In this document: positions 9,489 through 18,499 of the stretch, piece after piece
Numbering within the stretch: position 1 is the first letter of the stretch
How the letters are laid out: the number at the start of each line of letters is the position of its first letter
Source: CAZNPA01 sp964575095
Lineage (GTDB): Bacteria > Pseudomonadota > Alphaproteobacteria > Rickettsiales > SXRF01
Assembly (NCBI GenBank): GCA_964575095.1
Contig: CAZNPA010000009.1
Coordinates: 1-64,000 of the forward strand
Length of the DNA stretch: 64,000 nucleotides
Reading direction: 5' to 3'
Program-made: the position numbers and the translations under genes
The notes under the pieces: model-generated
Database searches by the model: none
What the model was told of the DNA's origin: nothing
Seen by the model: the letters and a program-made list of their open reading frames with translations, nothing else

Positions 9489-10238
9489 TTATTTTCCTTT
9501 GCGCATCCGGCTGTAATTTTCATAAAAGCGCAGGTTTTCCTGCGCCTGGTCGGGCGGGAGGTCCTTGCCCATGGCGGAAAGCGCGCGTTCCTTGTCACCC
9601 TTCATGCCGTAAGCCAGCGCCAGATTCTGCCGCATGGTGGCGGTGGCATCCGGCCGCTTGACCAGCACTTCGAGGAGAGAAATTGCCTCCGTGTATTGGT
9701 GGTTTAGGATCATCGACAGCGCTAGGTTGTTTTGTATCGCCAGCGAATCGGGCGAGATCGTCAGCGCTTTCTGGTAGATTTCCTGGGCGGCAACGTGGTT
9801 CCCGGCGTGGTCGAACGCGACGCCCTTGCCGTTGTAATGCATGGCGTCGTCAGGCTCCATGGCGATCAGCTGGTCGAAAACATTGACCGCTTCTTCGCGT
9901 TGCCCGGCGTCGACCAGAGCGTAGGCCAGCTTGGTCAGCACCTGCGTGTTGCCCGGGTATTTGGCTTGTGCGGCGCGCAGCGCAGCGATGGCCTCGTCAG
10001 TGCGGCGCAGCTTGCGATAGTCGGCGGCCAGGCGCGTATAGGCTTCGGTCGGGGCGTCCGGCCCGGCGAGGATTTCTCGGTAGATGAGAATGGCGCCTTC
10101 GTAATTGCCGTTGCGCTCGAAATTTTCTGCGAGCCTGAACGTGGCGCCGTAGGGGCCGCTGGCTGCCGCCGTGCCGCTTTCCTGCTCGGAGCAGGCGGAA
10201 AGGGAGGCCAGGATGATAACAACGAATAAACGGAGCAT
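9489..10238 (-). CDS. tadD: TPR lipoprotein TadD
   Basis: Tetratricopeptide lipoprotein that in Tad systems aids secretin assembly. 249 residues from the ATG at 10236-10238: signal peptide MLRLFVVIILASLSAC with lipobox LSAC (Cys 16), then about five TPR units (for example EAYTRLAADYRKLRRTDEAI and HYNGKGVAFDHAGNHVAAQE). The frame stays open upstream into the type D palindromic element (10245-10306), but that extension (MVIGIPITNYQ...) would ruin the signal peptide, so I reject it. Transcribed toward tadC and downstream of tadG. Confidence 0.88.
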   Translation of the reverse strand: MLRLFVVIILASLSACSEQESGTAAASGPYGATFRLAENFERNGNYEGAILIYREILAGPDAPTEAYTRLAADYRKLRRTDEAIAALRAAQAKYPGNTQVLTKLAYALVDAGQREEAVNVFDQLIAMEPDDAMHYNGKGVAFDHAGNHVAAQEIYQKALTISPDSLAIQNNLALSMILNHQYTEAISLLEVLVKRPDATATMRQNLALAYGMKGDKERALSAMGKDLPPDQAQENLRFYENYSRMRKGK

Positions 10239-10244
10239 GAGAGC

Positions 10245-10306
10245 CGGTAATTGGTAATTGGTAATTGGAATTCCAATTACCAATGACTATTTTTTCCAAT
10301 TACCAA
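10245..10306. repeat. Palindromic element, type D (copy 1)
   Basis: Built of GGTAATTGG units and their complements CCAATTACC around GGAATTCC. Related to the element at 44037-44097. It fills the gap between tadG and tadD; the tadG stop codon (10308-10310) stands just at its edge. Confidence 0.8.
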
Positions 10307-10307
10307 C

Positions 10308-11900
10308 CTACTGGCTTACGCGCAAATTCGCAAGCGAGTCGCCGATCTGATGGAAAGCCGTGGATAACGTGGCGCTGTCGGGCGACAGGAAGTAATGGTC
10401 ATCGTTGGTGGCGCAGAGCCGCAGCATGGTTTTGCTGCTGTCGCTGAGGCCGGTGCCGAAGGCGATGGTATAGATAATAATGCCCTGGGTTTTCATGCTC
10501 TCGCAAATCGCCGACGTGCGGTCGTCGAGTTCATCCTCGCCGGTATTGCAGTTATTGTGGTTGCTGGTGGAGCAGGCATTCGCGCCCAGCAGCGGCCCGG
10601 TGGTTAAATTAGGCGTGCCGTAGGCGGTGTAGTTATCCCAGCTGATGTCATTATCGCCGTCGGTCATCAGGATCACCACTTTATTCATCAGCGCCTTGTG
10701 ATACGGAAACGGTAACTGGGCTGCGGTCATCTCGGCGCTCCATCCGGCGGTCAGCCAGTTCGGTGAAAGCATGCGCCATCCCCAGGCCATGCCTATCGGT
10801 ATTTCCGTGGCGCCGCCGGCGTACAAAGCCGTGATAGCGCTGGTGACGGTGCTTTTCGTCGCGGTCATCGGCACGACGGCGGGTAATGAACAGCCGTCAT
10901 TGGGTCCGAACGTGGCGCTTAAAGCTGTGTTGGAATAATGGAATCCGCCGCCGCCGCTGGTGGCGCAATTGCCCCATTTGGGATTACCGTTGCTGTCGAT
11001 GCTGCTGTTAGTGCCGTACCAGGCGTTGGTCGCGGAGTCGTTGGACCCGGTGTCTTTGTTGCACGGCGCGTAATAGCGCGGGAACAGCTCGACCGAAGGC
11101 GGATCGTCGGTGATGTCGCGCCCGTTGGCGGCGCGCGCTTCGACGCAGCCGTACCAGGTGCTGCCGGCAGGTCCCCAGCCGGGTGTCGGCGACGTTATGG
11201 CGGCCGATGTCGTCCATGAGGCCTTGCCGGTGCCGATTTTGACCGTCTGTGAAAACGGCACGATGCCCACCCACATATTAGGCAGGCTGGCGTTGTTGCC
11301 GTAGAGAATGGTCATCAGGTCGGTGGCGGCGTTACGCAGAGCGACGATCTTGCTGTCGGACACTTCGCCGTGAGAGCACGACGCTTCGCTGGGCCTGCAA
11401 TTCATCGATCCGGTGACGTCGAGCACCAGCACCAGCTCCATGCCCATATTGGCGCGGGTAACCTGCGAGTGCGCCGAAACGGCGATGTTCTGGCTGGCGC
11501 CGAGCGTGAGCACCTGAATGAAAGTCGTCGGCACGCTGCCCGACACGTCCAGCGTCAGGATGCCGGTATTCGCATTATAACTGACGGTAGGCTCATGGCT
11601 GCCGACGGCGATATTGGAGCCCAGATAGTTGTTGGGGAAATTGGCGTGGAAATATTTTTGCGTGACGGCGTCGAGATTGTTGCCGCTGGCGACGCTGGCC
11701 GCTGCCAGCCCCGCCGCGTCGAGCGCATTGGAAAGCCGCGTCTGCACGGCCTGCACGCGACCCATGTCGATGGCGACACCGGCGGCCATGACCAGCGTCG
11801 TCGTTGCGATGCCGACCAGGATCAGCGCCGATCCTTCTTCAGATTTTCTGAACGAGGGGAACAGCCGAAACGGCGTGCTGCGGAAAGCGAGATGTTTCAT
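10308..11900 (-). CDS. tadG: TadG-like pilus protein with von Willebrand factor A domain
   Basis: 530 residues. An N-terminal Tad-type pseudopilin-like segment (EEGSALILVGIATTTLVMAA, membrane span about 22-45) is followed by the conserved DAAGLAAA stretch of TadE/TadG proteins. A vWA domain runs from about residue 155 to the end, with the metal-site motif LDVTGSMN, a later ILMTDGDND and many cysteines that suggest disulfides outside the membrane. TadG-type proteins anchor or cap the pilus at the cell surface. Third of four minus-strand genes (tadE-like, tadF-like, tadG, tadD). Confidence 0.88.
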   Translation of the reverse strand: MKHLAFRSTPFRLFPSFRKSEEGSALILVGIATTTLVMAAGVAIDMGRVQAVQTRLSNALDAAGLAAASVASGNNLDAVTQKYFHANFPNNYLGSNIAVGSHEPTVSYNANTGILTLDVSGSVPTTFIQVLTLGASQNIAVSAHSQVTRANMGMELVLVLDVTGSMNCRPSEASCSHGEVSDSKIVALRNAATDLMTILYGNNASLPNMWVGIVPFSQTVKIGTGKASWTTSAAITSPTPGWGPAGSTWYGCVEARAANGRDITDDPPSVELFPRYYAPCNKDTGSNDSATNAWYGTNSSIDSNGNPKWGNCATSGGGGFHYSNTALSATFGPNDGCSLPAVVPMTATKSTVTSAITALYAGGATEIPIGMAWGWRMLSPNWLTAGWSAEMTAAQLPFPYHKALMNKVVILMTDGDNDISWDNYTAYGTPNLTTGPLLGANACSTSNHNNCNTGEDELDDRTSAICESMKTQGIIIYTIAFGTGLSDSSKTMLRLCATNDDHYFLSPDSATLSTAFHQIGDSLANLRVSQ

Positions 11901-11917
11901 ATCATCGTTCCTTTCTC

Positions 11918-12472
11918 TTAAGGTCCAAGGGTCAGTAGCGTGCCGAGGCGCGGCTTGAATACCGCCACTTTGTAAATGAGGACATTGTTTAGCACGCTGT
12001 TAGGCAAAAGCGGCGAAAAATTATAGAAGACTTCGGCGACGATGATGTTTTCCTTATCGTCGAGCGAAGCGATCGGAAGATTGGTGATGGAACTGCCGGA
12101 AGTGACGCGGCTGGGTTGCACCAGCCCGCCGGCCGGGCCGGGGTGCTGCCAGTTGAGCGCCGGCGGGTTGACGCCGCTTCTGCTGATGGAGCTGACGATG
12201 ATATAGCCGCTGTTGGTGAAGGTATAGGGGAGCATTACCTGGGATACGGCGGTGAACATCTGGTTGAGCTGCGTGGCGCTGATGGTGTTCGATTGTGCGA
12301 CGATGTCGGACATGGTGGCGGAGGCCTTGTCCAGCTTTTGCACGATCAGTATATAACGCGTGACCTCGACTGCGCCCATGAACAGCGCCAGCAAAAACGG
12401 CAGGGCAATGGCGAACTCGACATAGGCGACACCGTCTTCCCTGCGTTTGAATAGTGTAAACAATGGTTTCAT
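11918..12472 (-). CDS. TadE/TadF-like minor pseudopilin
   Basis: 184 residues. Starts with a positively charged leader and a pseudopilin-like hydrophobic helix (EDGVAYVEFAIALPFLLALF, about 13-35) with the Glu that marks TadE/TadF family proteins; the rest is a predicted extracytoplasmic domain without further recognisable motifs. It is preceded by a second TadE-type gene 2 bases upstream and followed by tadG 17 bases downstream. I cannot say which of TadE or TadF it corresponds to; by order it is more TadF-like. Confidence 0.8.
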   Translation of the reverse strand: MKPLFTLFKRREDGVAYVEFAIALPFLLALFMGAVEVTRYILIVQKLDKASATMSDIVAQSNTISATQLNQMFTAVSQVMLPYTFTNSGYIIVSSISRSGVNPPALNWQHPGPAGGLVQPSRVTSGSSITNLPIASLDDKENIIVAEVFYNFSPLLPNSVLNNVLIYKVAVFKPRLGTLLTLGP

Positions 12473-12474
12473 GG

Positions 12475-13077
12475 TTAGCCGAACGGTTCGTTTTTGATCA
12501 CCGTGCGCACGGTGATCCTGAAAGTGCTGCCCAGGATGGGTTTTATGATTGGCGTCATCACCGGCCAGTCGTAATAGACGGTGTAGACGACGACGTCGCC
12601 GGCATTGCCGACGCCGGTCAAGCCCATGTCCAGATCGCGCGTGGCGTTACCGTTGACGTCGGTGAACGGTTCGCCCTGGTCGTAATTGCCGTTGCCGTTG
12701 CTGTCGGTGTAGGGTTCCGGCTGGTCGACTTTTTCAAAGCTGGGATAGATGGTGTAGTCGATGTGGATGCCTCCCGGGTTGAGCAGGCCGGCGGTATGGC
12801 TGTTGATGCTGTTGGTAATCTGCTGCACGCGCGAGACGCCGGCAGGGGCATAGCCGGTTTTTCCGGTGCGGGCGGTGAGCGCCGTGGCGCTTTCCATGCT
12901 GGCCATCACGAACATGATCATGGCGAATTCGACGATGCCCATGACAAGAAGCAGCACGACCGGCGTGATAAAGGCGAATTCTATGGCGGTGACGCCGCCC
13001 TGTTCGCGCAGGAGTGTCCTGCTATGGTGTGCAAAATGATGGCGCATAGGCCGTATGTGATGGTTAAAGCCAAACAT
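12475..13077 (-). CDS. tadE: TadE-like minor pseudopilin with calcium-loop-like insert
   Basis: 200 residues. Carries the TadE signature EQGGVTAIEFAFITPVVLLL followed by a membrane helix (about residues 25-50) and MASMESATALTARTGKTGYA. Residues near 120-145 hold two tandem Asp/Asn-rich loops, DSNGNGNYDQGE and DVNGNATRD, that look like EF-hand/dockerin-type calcium-binding loops; this is not a usual part of TadE. The start is uncertain: the first ATG gives MFGFNHHIRPM, a second at 13047 gives MRHHFAHHSRT, nearer the expected leader length. First gene of the minus-strand arm. Confidence 0.8.
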   Translation of the reverse strand: MFGFNHHIRPMRHHFAHHSRTLLREQGGVTAIEFAFITPVVLLLVMGIVEFAMIMFVMASMESATALTARTGKTGYAPAGVSRVQQITNSINSHTAGLLNPGGIHIDYTIYPSFEKVDQPEPYTDSNGNGNYDQGEPFTDVNGNATRDLDMGLTGVGNAGDVVVYTVYYDWPVMTPIIKPILGSTFRITVRTVIKNEPFG

Positions 13078-13226
13078 ACCATTGTACCGCTTTGGTGCTT
13101 AAATAGGGGTAAATAATACATGGCAATTGATTGATAATTGGTTAGTTTTTAGGACGATTCTTACGCTATGGCGCCCCGTTATTTGCCGTCTTGCATTTGG
13201 CCGCATTCCCGATTCATAATGCCGCC

Positions 13227-14357
13227 ATGCTGTCTCGCAATCCCGCCCCGTTTTTAATCTATCTGGCCGAAATCAACTGGACGATTGTCGCCGTCACCTG
13301 CGCCATCGCCTTCATCGGGTTCCTGATGATGATATCGGCCGGTGGCGGTTCGCTGTCGCCGTGGGCGACGCCGCAGATCGTGCGTTTTGCCTTTGCCTTC
13401 GTGTTGATGCTGGTGATCGCCGTTATGCCGATGCGCCTCCTGCTTGATTACGCCTACGTCATTTATTTCATCTGTCTTGGCATATTGATTGTCGTTGACA
13501 TCATGGGACATATGGGCGGCGGCGCACAGCGCTGGCTGAAGCTGGGCGGCGTCAACTTCCAGCCGTCCGAGTTCATGAAACTGGCGGTTATCATGGCGCT
13601 GGCACGCTATTTCCACCGCCTCTACCCGGAAGACATCAAGCGCTTCGTCTTTATCATTCCGCCGGTTCTTATTATGATCGTGCCGGCGATATTGATTTTG
13701 CGCCAGCCCAATCTGGGCACGACGATGATTACGCTGATGGTGGGCGGTTTGCTTTGCTTTCTCGCCGGCGTGCAATGGCGGTATTTCATCGGGCTGGGGT
13801 TAAGCGCGCTCACGGCGGCGCCCGTCGTCTGGCATTTCATGCACGATTACCAGAAGCGGCGCGTGCTGACCTTCCTCGATCCCGGTCAGGACCCGCTGGG
13901 TGCCGGCTATAATATCCTGCAATCGATGATCGCCGTCGGCTCCGGCGGATTTTTCGGCAAGGGATTTTTGCAGGGTTCGCAGAGCCAGCTCAATTTCCTG
14001 CCGGAGAAACACACCGATTTCATCTTCACCATGGTGGCCGAGGAATTTGGCTTTGTCGGCAGCGCCATCCTGCTGCTGCTTTATTTCGCGCTGATGGGCA
14101 TGGGCATGGTCGTGGCGCAAAACAGCCGCAGCACGTTCGGCGCCATGCTTGCCTCGGGCGTGACCGCCATGCTGTTCCTGCATGTTCTCATCAATTGCGG
14201 CATGGTGATGGGGCTGATGCCGGTGGTGGGCGTACCGCTGCCGCTTCTTTCGTACGGCGGCAGCAACATCGTCGCCGCGGTGCTGGCCGTGGGGCTGCTC
14301 TTAAACGCCAACGCCAGCCGCGACCGCCTGCCGGGGCGCTATACGCCCAAGCTGTAA
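13227..14357 (+). CDS. rodA: Rod shape-determining peptidoglycan glycosyltransferase RodA
   Basis: SEDS-family glycosyltransferase that polymerises lipid II for lateral wall growth. 376 residues, about ten membrane segments. RodA rather than FtsW is indicated by the KRRVLTFLDPGQDPLGAGYN loop, FLPEKHTDFIFTMVAEEFGF and the C-terminal GVPLPLLSYGGSN. I start at the ATG at 13227; a TTG 36 bases earlier would add an unlikely extension. Its usual partner pbp2/mrdA is not next to it; upstream is the divergent Tad arm. Confidence 0.93.
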   Translation: MLSRNPAPFLIYLAEINWTIVAVTCAIAFIGFLMMISAGGGSLSPWATPQIVRFAFAFVLMLVIAVMPMRLLLDYAYVIYFICLGILIVVDIMGHMGGGAQRWLKLGGVNFQPSEFMKLAVIMALARYFHRLYPEDIKRFVFIIPPVLIMIVPAILILRQPNLGTTMITLMVGGLLCFLAGVQWRYFIGLGLSALTAAPVVWHFMHDYQKRRVLTFLDPGQDPLGAGYNILQSMIAVGSGGFFGKGFLQGSQSQLNFLPEKHTDFIFTMVAEEFGFVGSAILLLLYFALMGMGMVVAQNSRSTFGAMLASGVTAMLFLHVLINCGMVMGLMPVVGVPLPLLSYGGSNIVAAVLAVGLLLNANASRDRLPGRYTPKL

Positions 14358-14365
14358 ATCATGAT

Positions 14366-16186
14366 TTAATGATTCGGCAGGGGAGGCGATCGCATCAGCT
14401 GCGTCAGCAGGTTATTGCCGTTGAGATCTATGGCTTCTTTATGTTCCAGCAAGGCCTTGAGCAAGCTCTCGCGTATCACCAGATCGGTTGATGCTTCGCC
14501 GAATTGCTGAACCTCACGCTGGCGGCTGTATAGCTCCTGTTGTTGCCCTAAAATAGCCAGCTCCAGCGTATGGGCAAATGCGCGGGCGGCTTCTTCGCTG
14601 GGAGCGGCGATAGTAAAAGGCCCGCTAAATATGCTGGTATCCGGAGCCATCGGCTCGCCATTATTGCGCCTGGCCTCGCAGCGTATTTCCCATTTGTCAT
14701 CCTTACGCTTCACCTCGGTCTGCCAATAAATGTAGCGGTCGAAATCCTTGAGCGCTGGATCAATAACCTCTTTCTTCAGGTTGTCGAAGAATATTTCGTT
14801 TTCCCCCGTCCTCTCGCCGGGCTTGGCGTCGCGGAAACATAACGTGTCCTGAATGACGCCTCCCACTCTTTTTATTTTCGTTTCCGTAGGAATCGTCATG
14901 TCGGGATGTGTCCTGCAATAGTCGGTGAGCGCAATTTCCGCCAGGTTTTGCAACGTCGCAAGGCGCTGGATGGCCATGGCGGGATCGGCCGTATTCAAAT
15001 CGCTCTTTATGGTTTTATCGGAACAGGCATTGACGCGCGGTCCCGGCGGCGGCGCTACCCTGAGCACATATTCATGATGCAGGGTACCGTCGGCTCGTTC
15101 TATGTGCTCCAGGTTGGGCGTATAGAGCTGTAGCGTTGTTTTGTTGCCAACCTTGATTTGCCGGCGGTCGAATCGTCTCGGTATGCGAGATTTTATCTCG
15201 TCGGGCGGGATGCGCGCGAAGATATATTCGCCGACGCTTTTTAGTGTAATGTCTTTCCCGTGCAGCTCTCCTCCGGGAGAAAGCGCTGCCTTCGCCAGCG
15301 CCAGCATTTTTTCCGCTTTGCCCGAATCGCCGGTGCAGAGACTGAGGGAAATAACAGGACGCGAATTACTGCGATTGACAAGAAATAGATAATAAGAAGG
15401 GCTGTTGGATTCTCTGAGTATTCTTATTTCATCGAGAATAACCCATGCCGGGGGGATAATTTTATCTACCTTATGTGCCGCCCCTAACTTGTTAAGGTTG
15501 TACTCGAACAATCCTTGCTCTTCCAATAGCGGCTTGGCGTTTTGCAATAGCGCCTTGGCGGTTTCCATGTTCAGGCATTGCGTGGATACGTTCATATGTG
15601 CCCCGTCGCCGGCATACGTTGTCCCTGCCGACAGGTAATCGGCGATAGGGCGCAGGGTAAAGCGAACCGCTATATTGGAGTTATTTTTATCGCCCGGACT
15701 CGGCAGGCGGATGGTGGCCTGATATAAGCCTACAGCGTTTCTGGGCAGCTGCGCCTCGTCTGCCTGTTGGTCGGAAAGGGGATGGAACTCCGTAGCGCGC
15801 TTTTTCTTTGCGCGCGCGATTTTTGCCAACAGCACATGATTGAATGCGTCCTGGGACAGGGCCGCCTTGGAATCGGTAAGGCGGTTTTGTTTGAAAAACG
15901 TCTCGGCGGCATTCAACAGGGCATTTCCGTTGCCGCGCTCGCTGGAAGGTATGGTGATGTTTTTTTGGAAATAGCCCTTGGCGAAAGAGGCGACGGTGAT
16001 CCAAAGAGTGACCTGCCCCCCTGATTTGTGTGTGTATAGTCCCGCCGCGTAAAACCCCCCTATCGTTCCGTCCGGAAGTTTGAAGGCAGGGTTGTCCTTG
16101 ACGTTCTTGTCAAAGAACGCCTGCAATTCCTGTTTCAGTTTCCCTTCAAAGGCTTGAAGCATGGTTTTTCCGTTTTTGAGCGCCAT
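14366..16186 (-). CDS. Unknown protein of 606 residues with repeated strand-helix modules
   Basis: No family recognised. No signal peptide or membrane segment; likely cytoplasmic. By eye I see up to four degenerate modules, each a pair of beta-rich stretches followed by an Ala/Leu-rich helix: GLYTHKSGGQVTLWITVASF..., GLYQATIRLPSPGDKNNSNI..., SYYLFLVNRSNSRPVISLSL... and IYWQTEVKRKDDKWEIRCEA.... I start at the ATG at 16184-16186; an upstream TTG (16204) or the next ATG (16162) is possible. It stands alone, convergent with rodA (8 bases between stops) and divergent from the next orphan gene. Intact length and even composition argue for a real, kept gene. Confidence 0.7.
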   Translation of the reverse strand: MALKNGKTMLQAFEGKLKQELQAFFDKNVKDNPAFKLPDGTIGGFYAAGLYTHKSGGQVTLWITVASFAKGYFQKNITIPSSERGNGNALLNAAETFFKQNRLTDSKAALSQDAFNHVLLAKIARAKKKRATEFHPLSDQQADEAQLPRNAVGLYQATIRLPSPGDKNNSNIAVRFTLRPIADYLSAGTTYAGDGAHMNVSTQCLNMETAKALLQNAKPLLEEQGLFEYNLNKLGAAHKVDKIIPPAWVILDEIRILRESNSPSYYLFLVNRSNSRPVISLSLCTGDSGKAEKMLALAKAALSPGGELHGKDITLKSVGEYIFARIPPDEIKSRIPRRFDRRQIKVGNKTTLQLYTPNLEHIERADGTLHHEYVLRVAPPPGPRVNACSDKTIKSDLNTADPAMAIQRLATLQNLAEIALTDYCRTHPDMTIPTETKIKRVGGVIQDTLCFRDAKPGERTGENEIFFDNLKKEVIDPALKDFDRYIYWQTEVKRKDDKWEIRCEARRNNGEPMAPDTSIFSGPFTIAAPSEEAARAFAHTLELAILGQQQELYSRQREVQQFGEASTDLVIRESLLKALLEHKEAIDLNGNNLLTQLMRSPPLPNH

Positions 16187-16311
16187 GAATAGTATAAAAC
16201 CCAATGGTTAATATATTTACTATTCGACACCATTACATGGCGCAATTATAATTATTATTAACCCAATATCAACGCTTAGGCCGTTATAATAACCGGCGTA
16301 ATGGGGGACGT

Positions 16312-16713
16312 ATGATTGACCGGGCGCCGGCGACGACACAGGAAATGCGGGAAATCAGCGCCAAGCACGGCGCGAGCTACTGGCTTGTCTCCACGGATAA
16401 GGCCACCGGCGCGATGAAGGGATATGTCGGTGTGTATGCGAGTCCGGATAAGGCAGAGCAGGCTCAGCAATTTTTCTATGAGAGAGGGATGACCGATACG
16501 GCAAGCGTCAAACGCAATGGCGCGATCCAGTATGTAGGGATTTACGGCGTCGCGCAGCGTGCGAATTTTGAGGATTGGGATGGGTTTTCGGCCTTCGTCA
16601 GGCCAACGATATCTGCTGACCAGACACATTTTCTGCCGCCGGTGAAGGATGACGCTTCCTGGAAGAAATCCGTGTGTACGGATCCCACGCCGACGGGCGG
16701 CAGGAAACGCTGA
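16312..16713 (+). CDS. Orphan protein, 133 residues, SPOR-like segment
   Basis: Good ribosome-binding site (GGGGGA, seven bases before the ATG). No signal peptide. Residues 36-80 contain two short halves, GYVGVYASPDKAEQAQQFF and AIQYVGIYG, around a GM-x-D turn. That is the strand-helix/strand layout of SPOR domains, but the match is by eye and weak. The C-terminal 40 residues are unlike anything I know. A TATAAT at 16285-16290 may be its -10. Transcribed divergently from the 606-residue orphan, and ahead of ppx. Confidence 0.6.
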   Translation: MIDRAPATTQEMREISAKHGASYWLVSTDKATGAMKGYVGVYASPDKAEQAQQFFYERGMTDTASVKRNGAIQYVGIYGVAQRANFEDWDGFSAFVRPTISADQTHFLPPVKDDASWKKSVCTDPTPTGGRKR

Positions 16714-16837
16714 TATAATTCATCTGTATTTTCTTCCCTTGTGCGCCTTGCCGATTGCGCTTATGATGACCCCGTGGTTTTAACCTTAAACTAAATAAGC
16801 GCGCGGGAATTTTCCCAGCGAGCTGGACAGTACTACT

Positions 16838-17878
16838 ATGCGGCCATCTTCGCAGGCACCGCATGTGCGCGATGCACAGGCGGGCGAAAGCATCTATGCG
16901 GCGCTGGATTTGGGCACCAACAATTGCCGTCTCCTTGTCGCCGCGCCGCAGTACGGCGACAAGGAACACACTGTCTTTGCCGCGCCGCCGCTTAAAGTCT
17001 ATGACAGTTTCTCGCGCATCGTGCGGCTGGGCGAGGGCGTTACCCAAACCGGAAAATTATCGGAAGAGGCGATGCAGCGCACGCTGTCCGCGCTCGATGC
17101 CTGCCAGAAGAAACTTTCGAAATATTCCATTACCAAGGCGCGCTACGTGGCGACTGAGGCCTGCCGCCGTGCGGCGAACGGCCGGGAATTTCTGGATCGC
17201 GTCAAACAAAGGACCGGCCTTGCCATCGACATTATATCGAGCGAAGAAGAGGCGCGGCTGGCGTTCATGGGCTGCGCCTCGCTGCTCACGCAAACTTCCG
17301 ACCGCGCCATGGTGTTCGACATCGGCGGCGGCTCGACCGAGCTTTTGTGGATCGACGTCAAGGGCGAACGCCCCGCCGGCGAAATCCATCCCATCACCGA
17401 CTGGCTTTCGATCGGTTACGGCGTCATGAATCTGGCCGATAAATTCGGCGGTACTAGCATGACCGACCTCACCTTCGGCGATATGGTCGCCTTCATCGCC
17501 GGGAAGATAAAGCCGTTCGACCAGGCCAACCGCATTTCCGAAACCATCGAGGGCGCCAACGTGCAGCTGCTCTCCACCTCCGGCACGGTGACGACGCTGG
17601 CGGCGATCCATCTCGGCCTTCCGCGCTACGACCGCTCGCGCATCGACGGCATCCGGCTCAAAGTCAGCGACTTGCGCGCGACGACGCAAAAGCTACTCGC
17701 CATGCGCCCGTCGGAGCGGTTCTACCATCCCTGCATCGGCCCCGACCGCGCCGATTTCATCCTCTCCGGCTGCGCCATTTTCGATGCCATCGGCAGTCTG
17801 TGGCCGTCGGGCGACATCACTATCGCCGACCGCGGTGTGCGCGAAGGGATTATTTTATCGTTGATTGAGCAAGATTAG
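16838..17878 (+). CDS. ppx: Exopolyphosphatase/guanosine pentaphosphatase (Ppx/GppA)
   Basis: Hydrolyses polyphosphate or pppGpp. 346 residues of the ASKHA fold: phosphate loop 1 ALDLGTNNCRLLVA near residue 25, the EACRRAANGREF and ISSEEEARLAFMG stretches, phosphate loop 2 VFDIGGGSTELLW near 160, and STSGTVTTLAAIHLGLPRYD. Shorter than E. coli Ppx and lacking its C-terminal HD-like part, as is common for the alphaproteobacterial form. The ppx-rlmE neighbourhood is a known alphaproteobacterial arrangement; here an antisense orphan gene lies between. The annotated ATG may be slightly upstream of the true start. Confidence 0.92.
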   Translation: MRPSSQAPHVRDAQAGESIYAALDLGTNNCRLLVAAPQYGDKEHTVFAAPPLKVYDSFSRIVRLGEGVTQTGKLSEEAMQRTLSALDACQKKLSKYSITKARYVATEACRRAANGREFLDRVKQRTGLAIDIISSEEEARLAFMGCASLLTQTSDRAMVFDIGGGSTELLWIDVKGERPAGEIHPITDWLSIGYGVMNLADKFGGTSMTDLTFGDMVAFIAGKIKPFDQANRISETIEGANVQLLSTSGTVTTLAAIHLGLPRYDRSRIDGIRLKVSDLRATTQKLLAMRPSERFYHPCIGPDRADFILSGCAIFDAIGSLWPSGDITIADRGVREGIILSLIEQD

Positions 17879-18370
17879 CTAGGTGATGAAGCGTTCTGCA
17901 ATGATCCGTTGCAAACTTCTTATATCAAGAACACCATAGTAAAACCACACGGCTTCAGATGATGCTTTTGTTTGCTGTAAGTCTATAGGTTCACCCTCAG
18001 GATTGCCTTTCGTATCATGATACTGCAACTTCGTTGGTTTTCCATCTAAACCGAATATAACCGTCTGCTCTACACGGTCCTTTCCACGTTTTGTCATTCC
18101 CCATGTCATTTGACGGGGGTGTTTTCCGCGATATTCGACATTCAAAAAATGATGGTCGGAGAGTACAAATCGTTCGGCGCGCTTGGCATCGCCCGTAGGC
18201 GTCAGATAATAGCCAGTGACATTGACTGAGCAATCATCTCTTGCTGTTTCGGGCACATAAGACATTTTTACCTTTATTTCTCCATGATCTTCCCATGTGC
18301 CGGCATAATCGCCTTTGGTCACCTTGGTTCGCTCGATTCTATCGGAAAGCAATCTTTCACTATATTTCAT
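17879..18370 (-). CDS. Orphan protein, 163 residues
   Basis: No family recognised. I start at the ATG at 18368-18370 (MKYSERLLSDRIERTKVTKG), six bases after a strong GGGGGGAA ribosome-binding site. No signal peptide or membrane segment. The middle is beta-rich and charged (GEIKVKMSYVPETARDD, FVLSDHHFLNVEYRGKHPRQ), the end an alpha-helical LDIRSLQRIIAERFIT. It lies antisense between ppx and rlmE, with its stop touching the ppx stop. More AT-rich than its neighbours by eye, which fits a later arrival. Confidence 0.65.
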   Translation of the reverse strand: MKYSERLLSDRIERTKVTKGDYAGTWEDHGEIKVKMSYVPETARDDCSVNVTGYYLTPTGDAKRAERFVLSDHHFLNVEYRGKHPRQMTWGMTKRGKDRVEQTVIFGLDGKPTKLQYHDTKGNPEGEPIDLQQTKASSEAVWFYYGVLDIRSLQRIIAERFIT

Positions 18371-18499
18371 GCAGTTCCCCCCACGATTATTATTAACTAT
18401 TCTTAACATAAAAGATATATTGTGGCAATCATTCGTTTAAGCGCAGCTTGACTCGATAGCGCGTCTTATCCAATGTAGCGAAAACTGATAGGAAATCGT

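Noticed and set aside
10239..10283. N-terminal extension of TadD through the type D palindrome
   Set aside because: The frame is open, but the added residues come from the repeat and would spoil the lipoprotein signal peptide that starts at 10238.
18390..18406. Second CtrA-type site TTAA-N6-TTAA upstream of the 163-residue orphan
   Set aside because: The spacer is six, not seven bases, and the surroundings are simply AT-rich.
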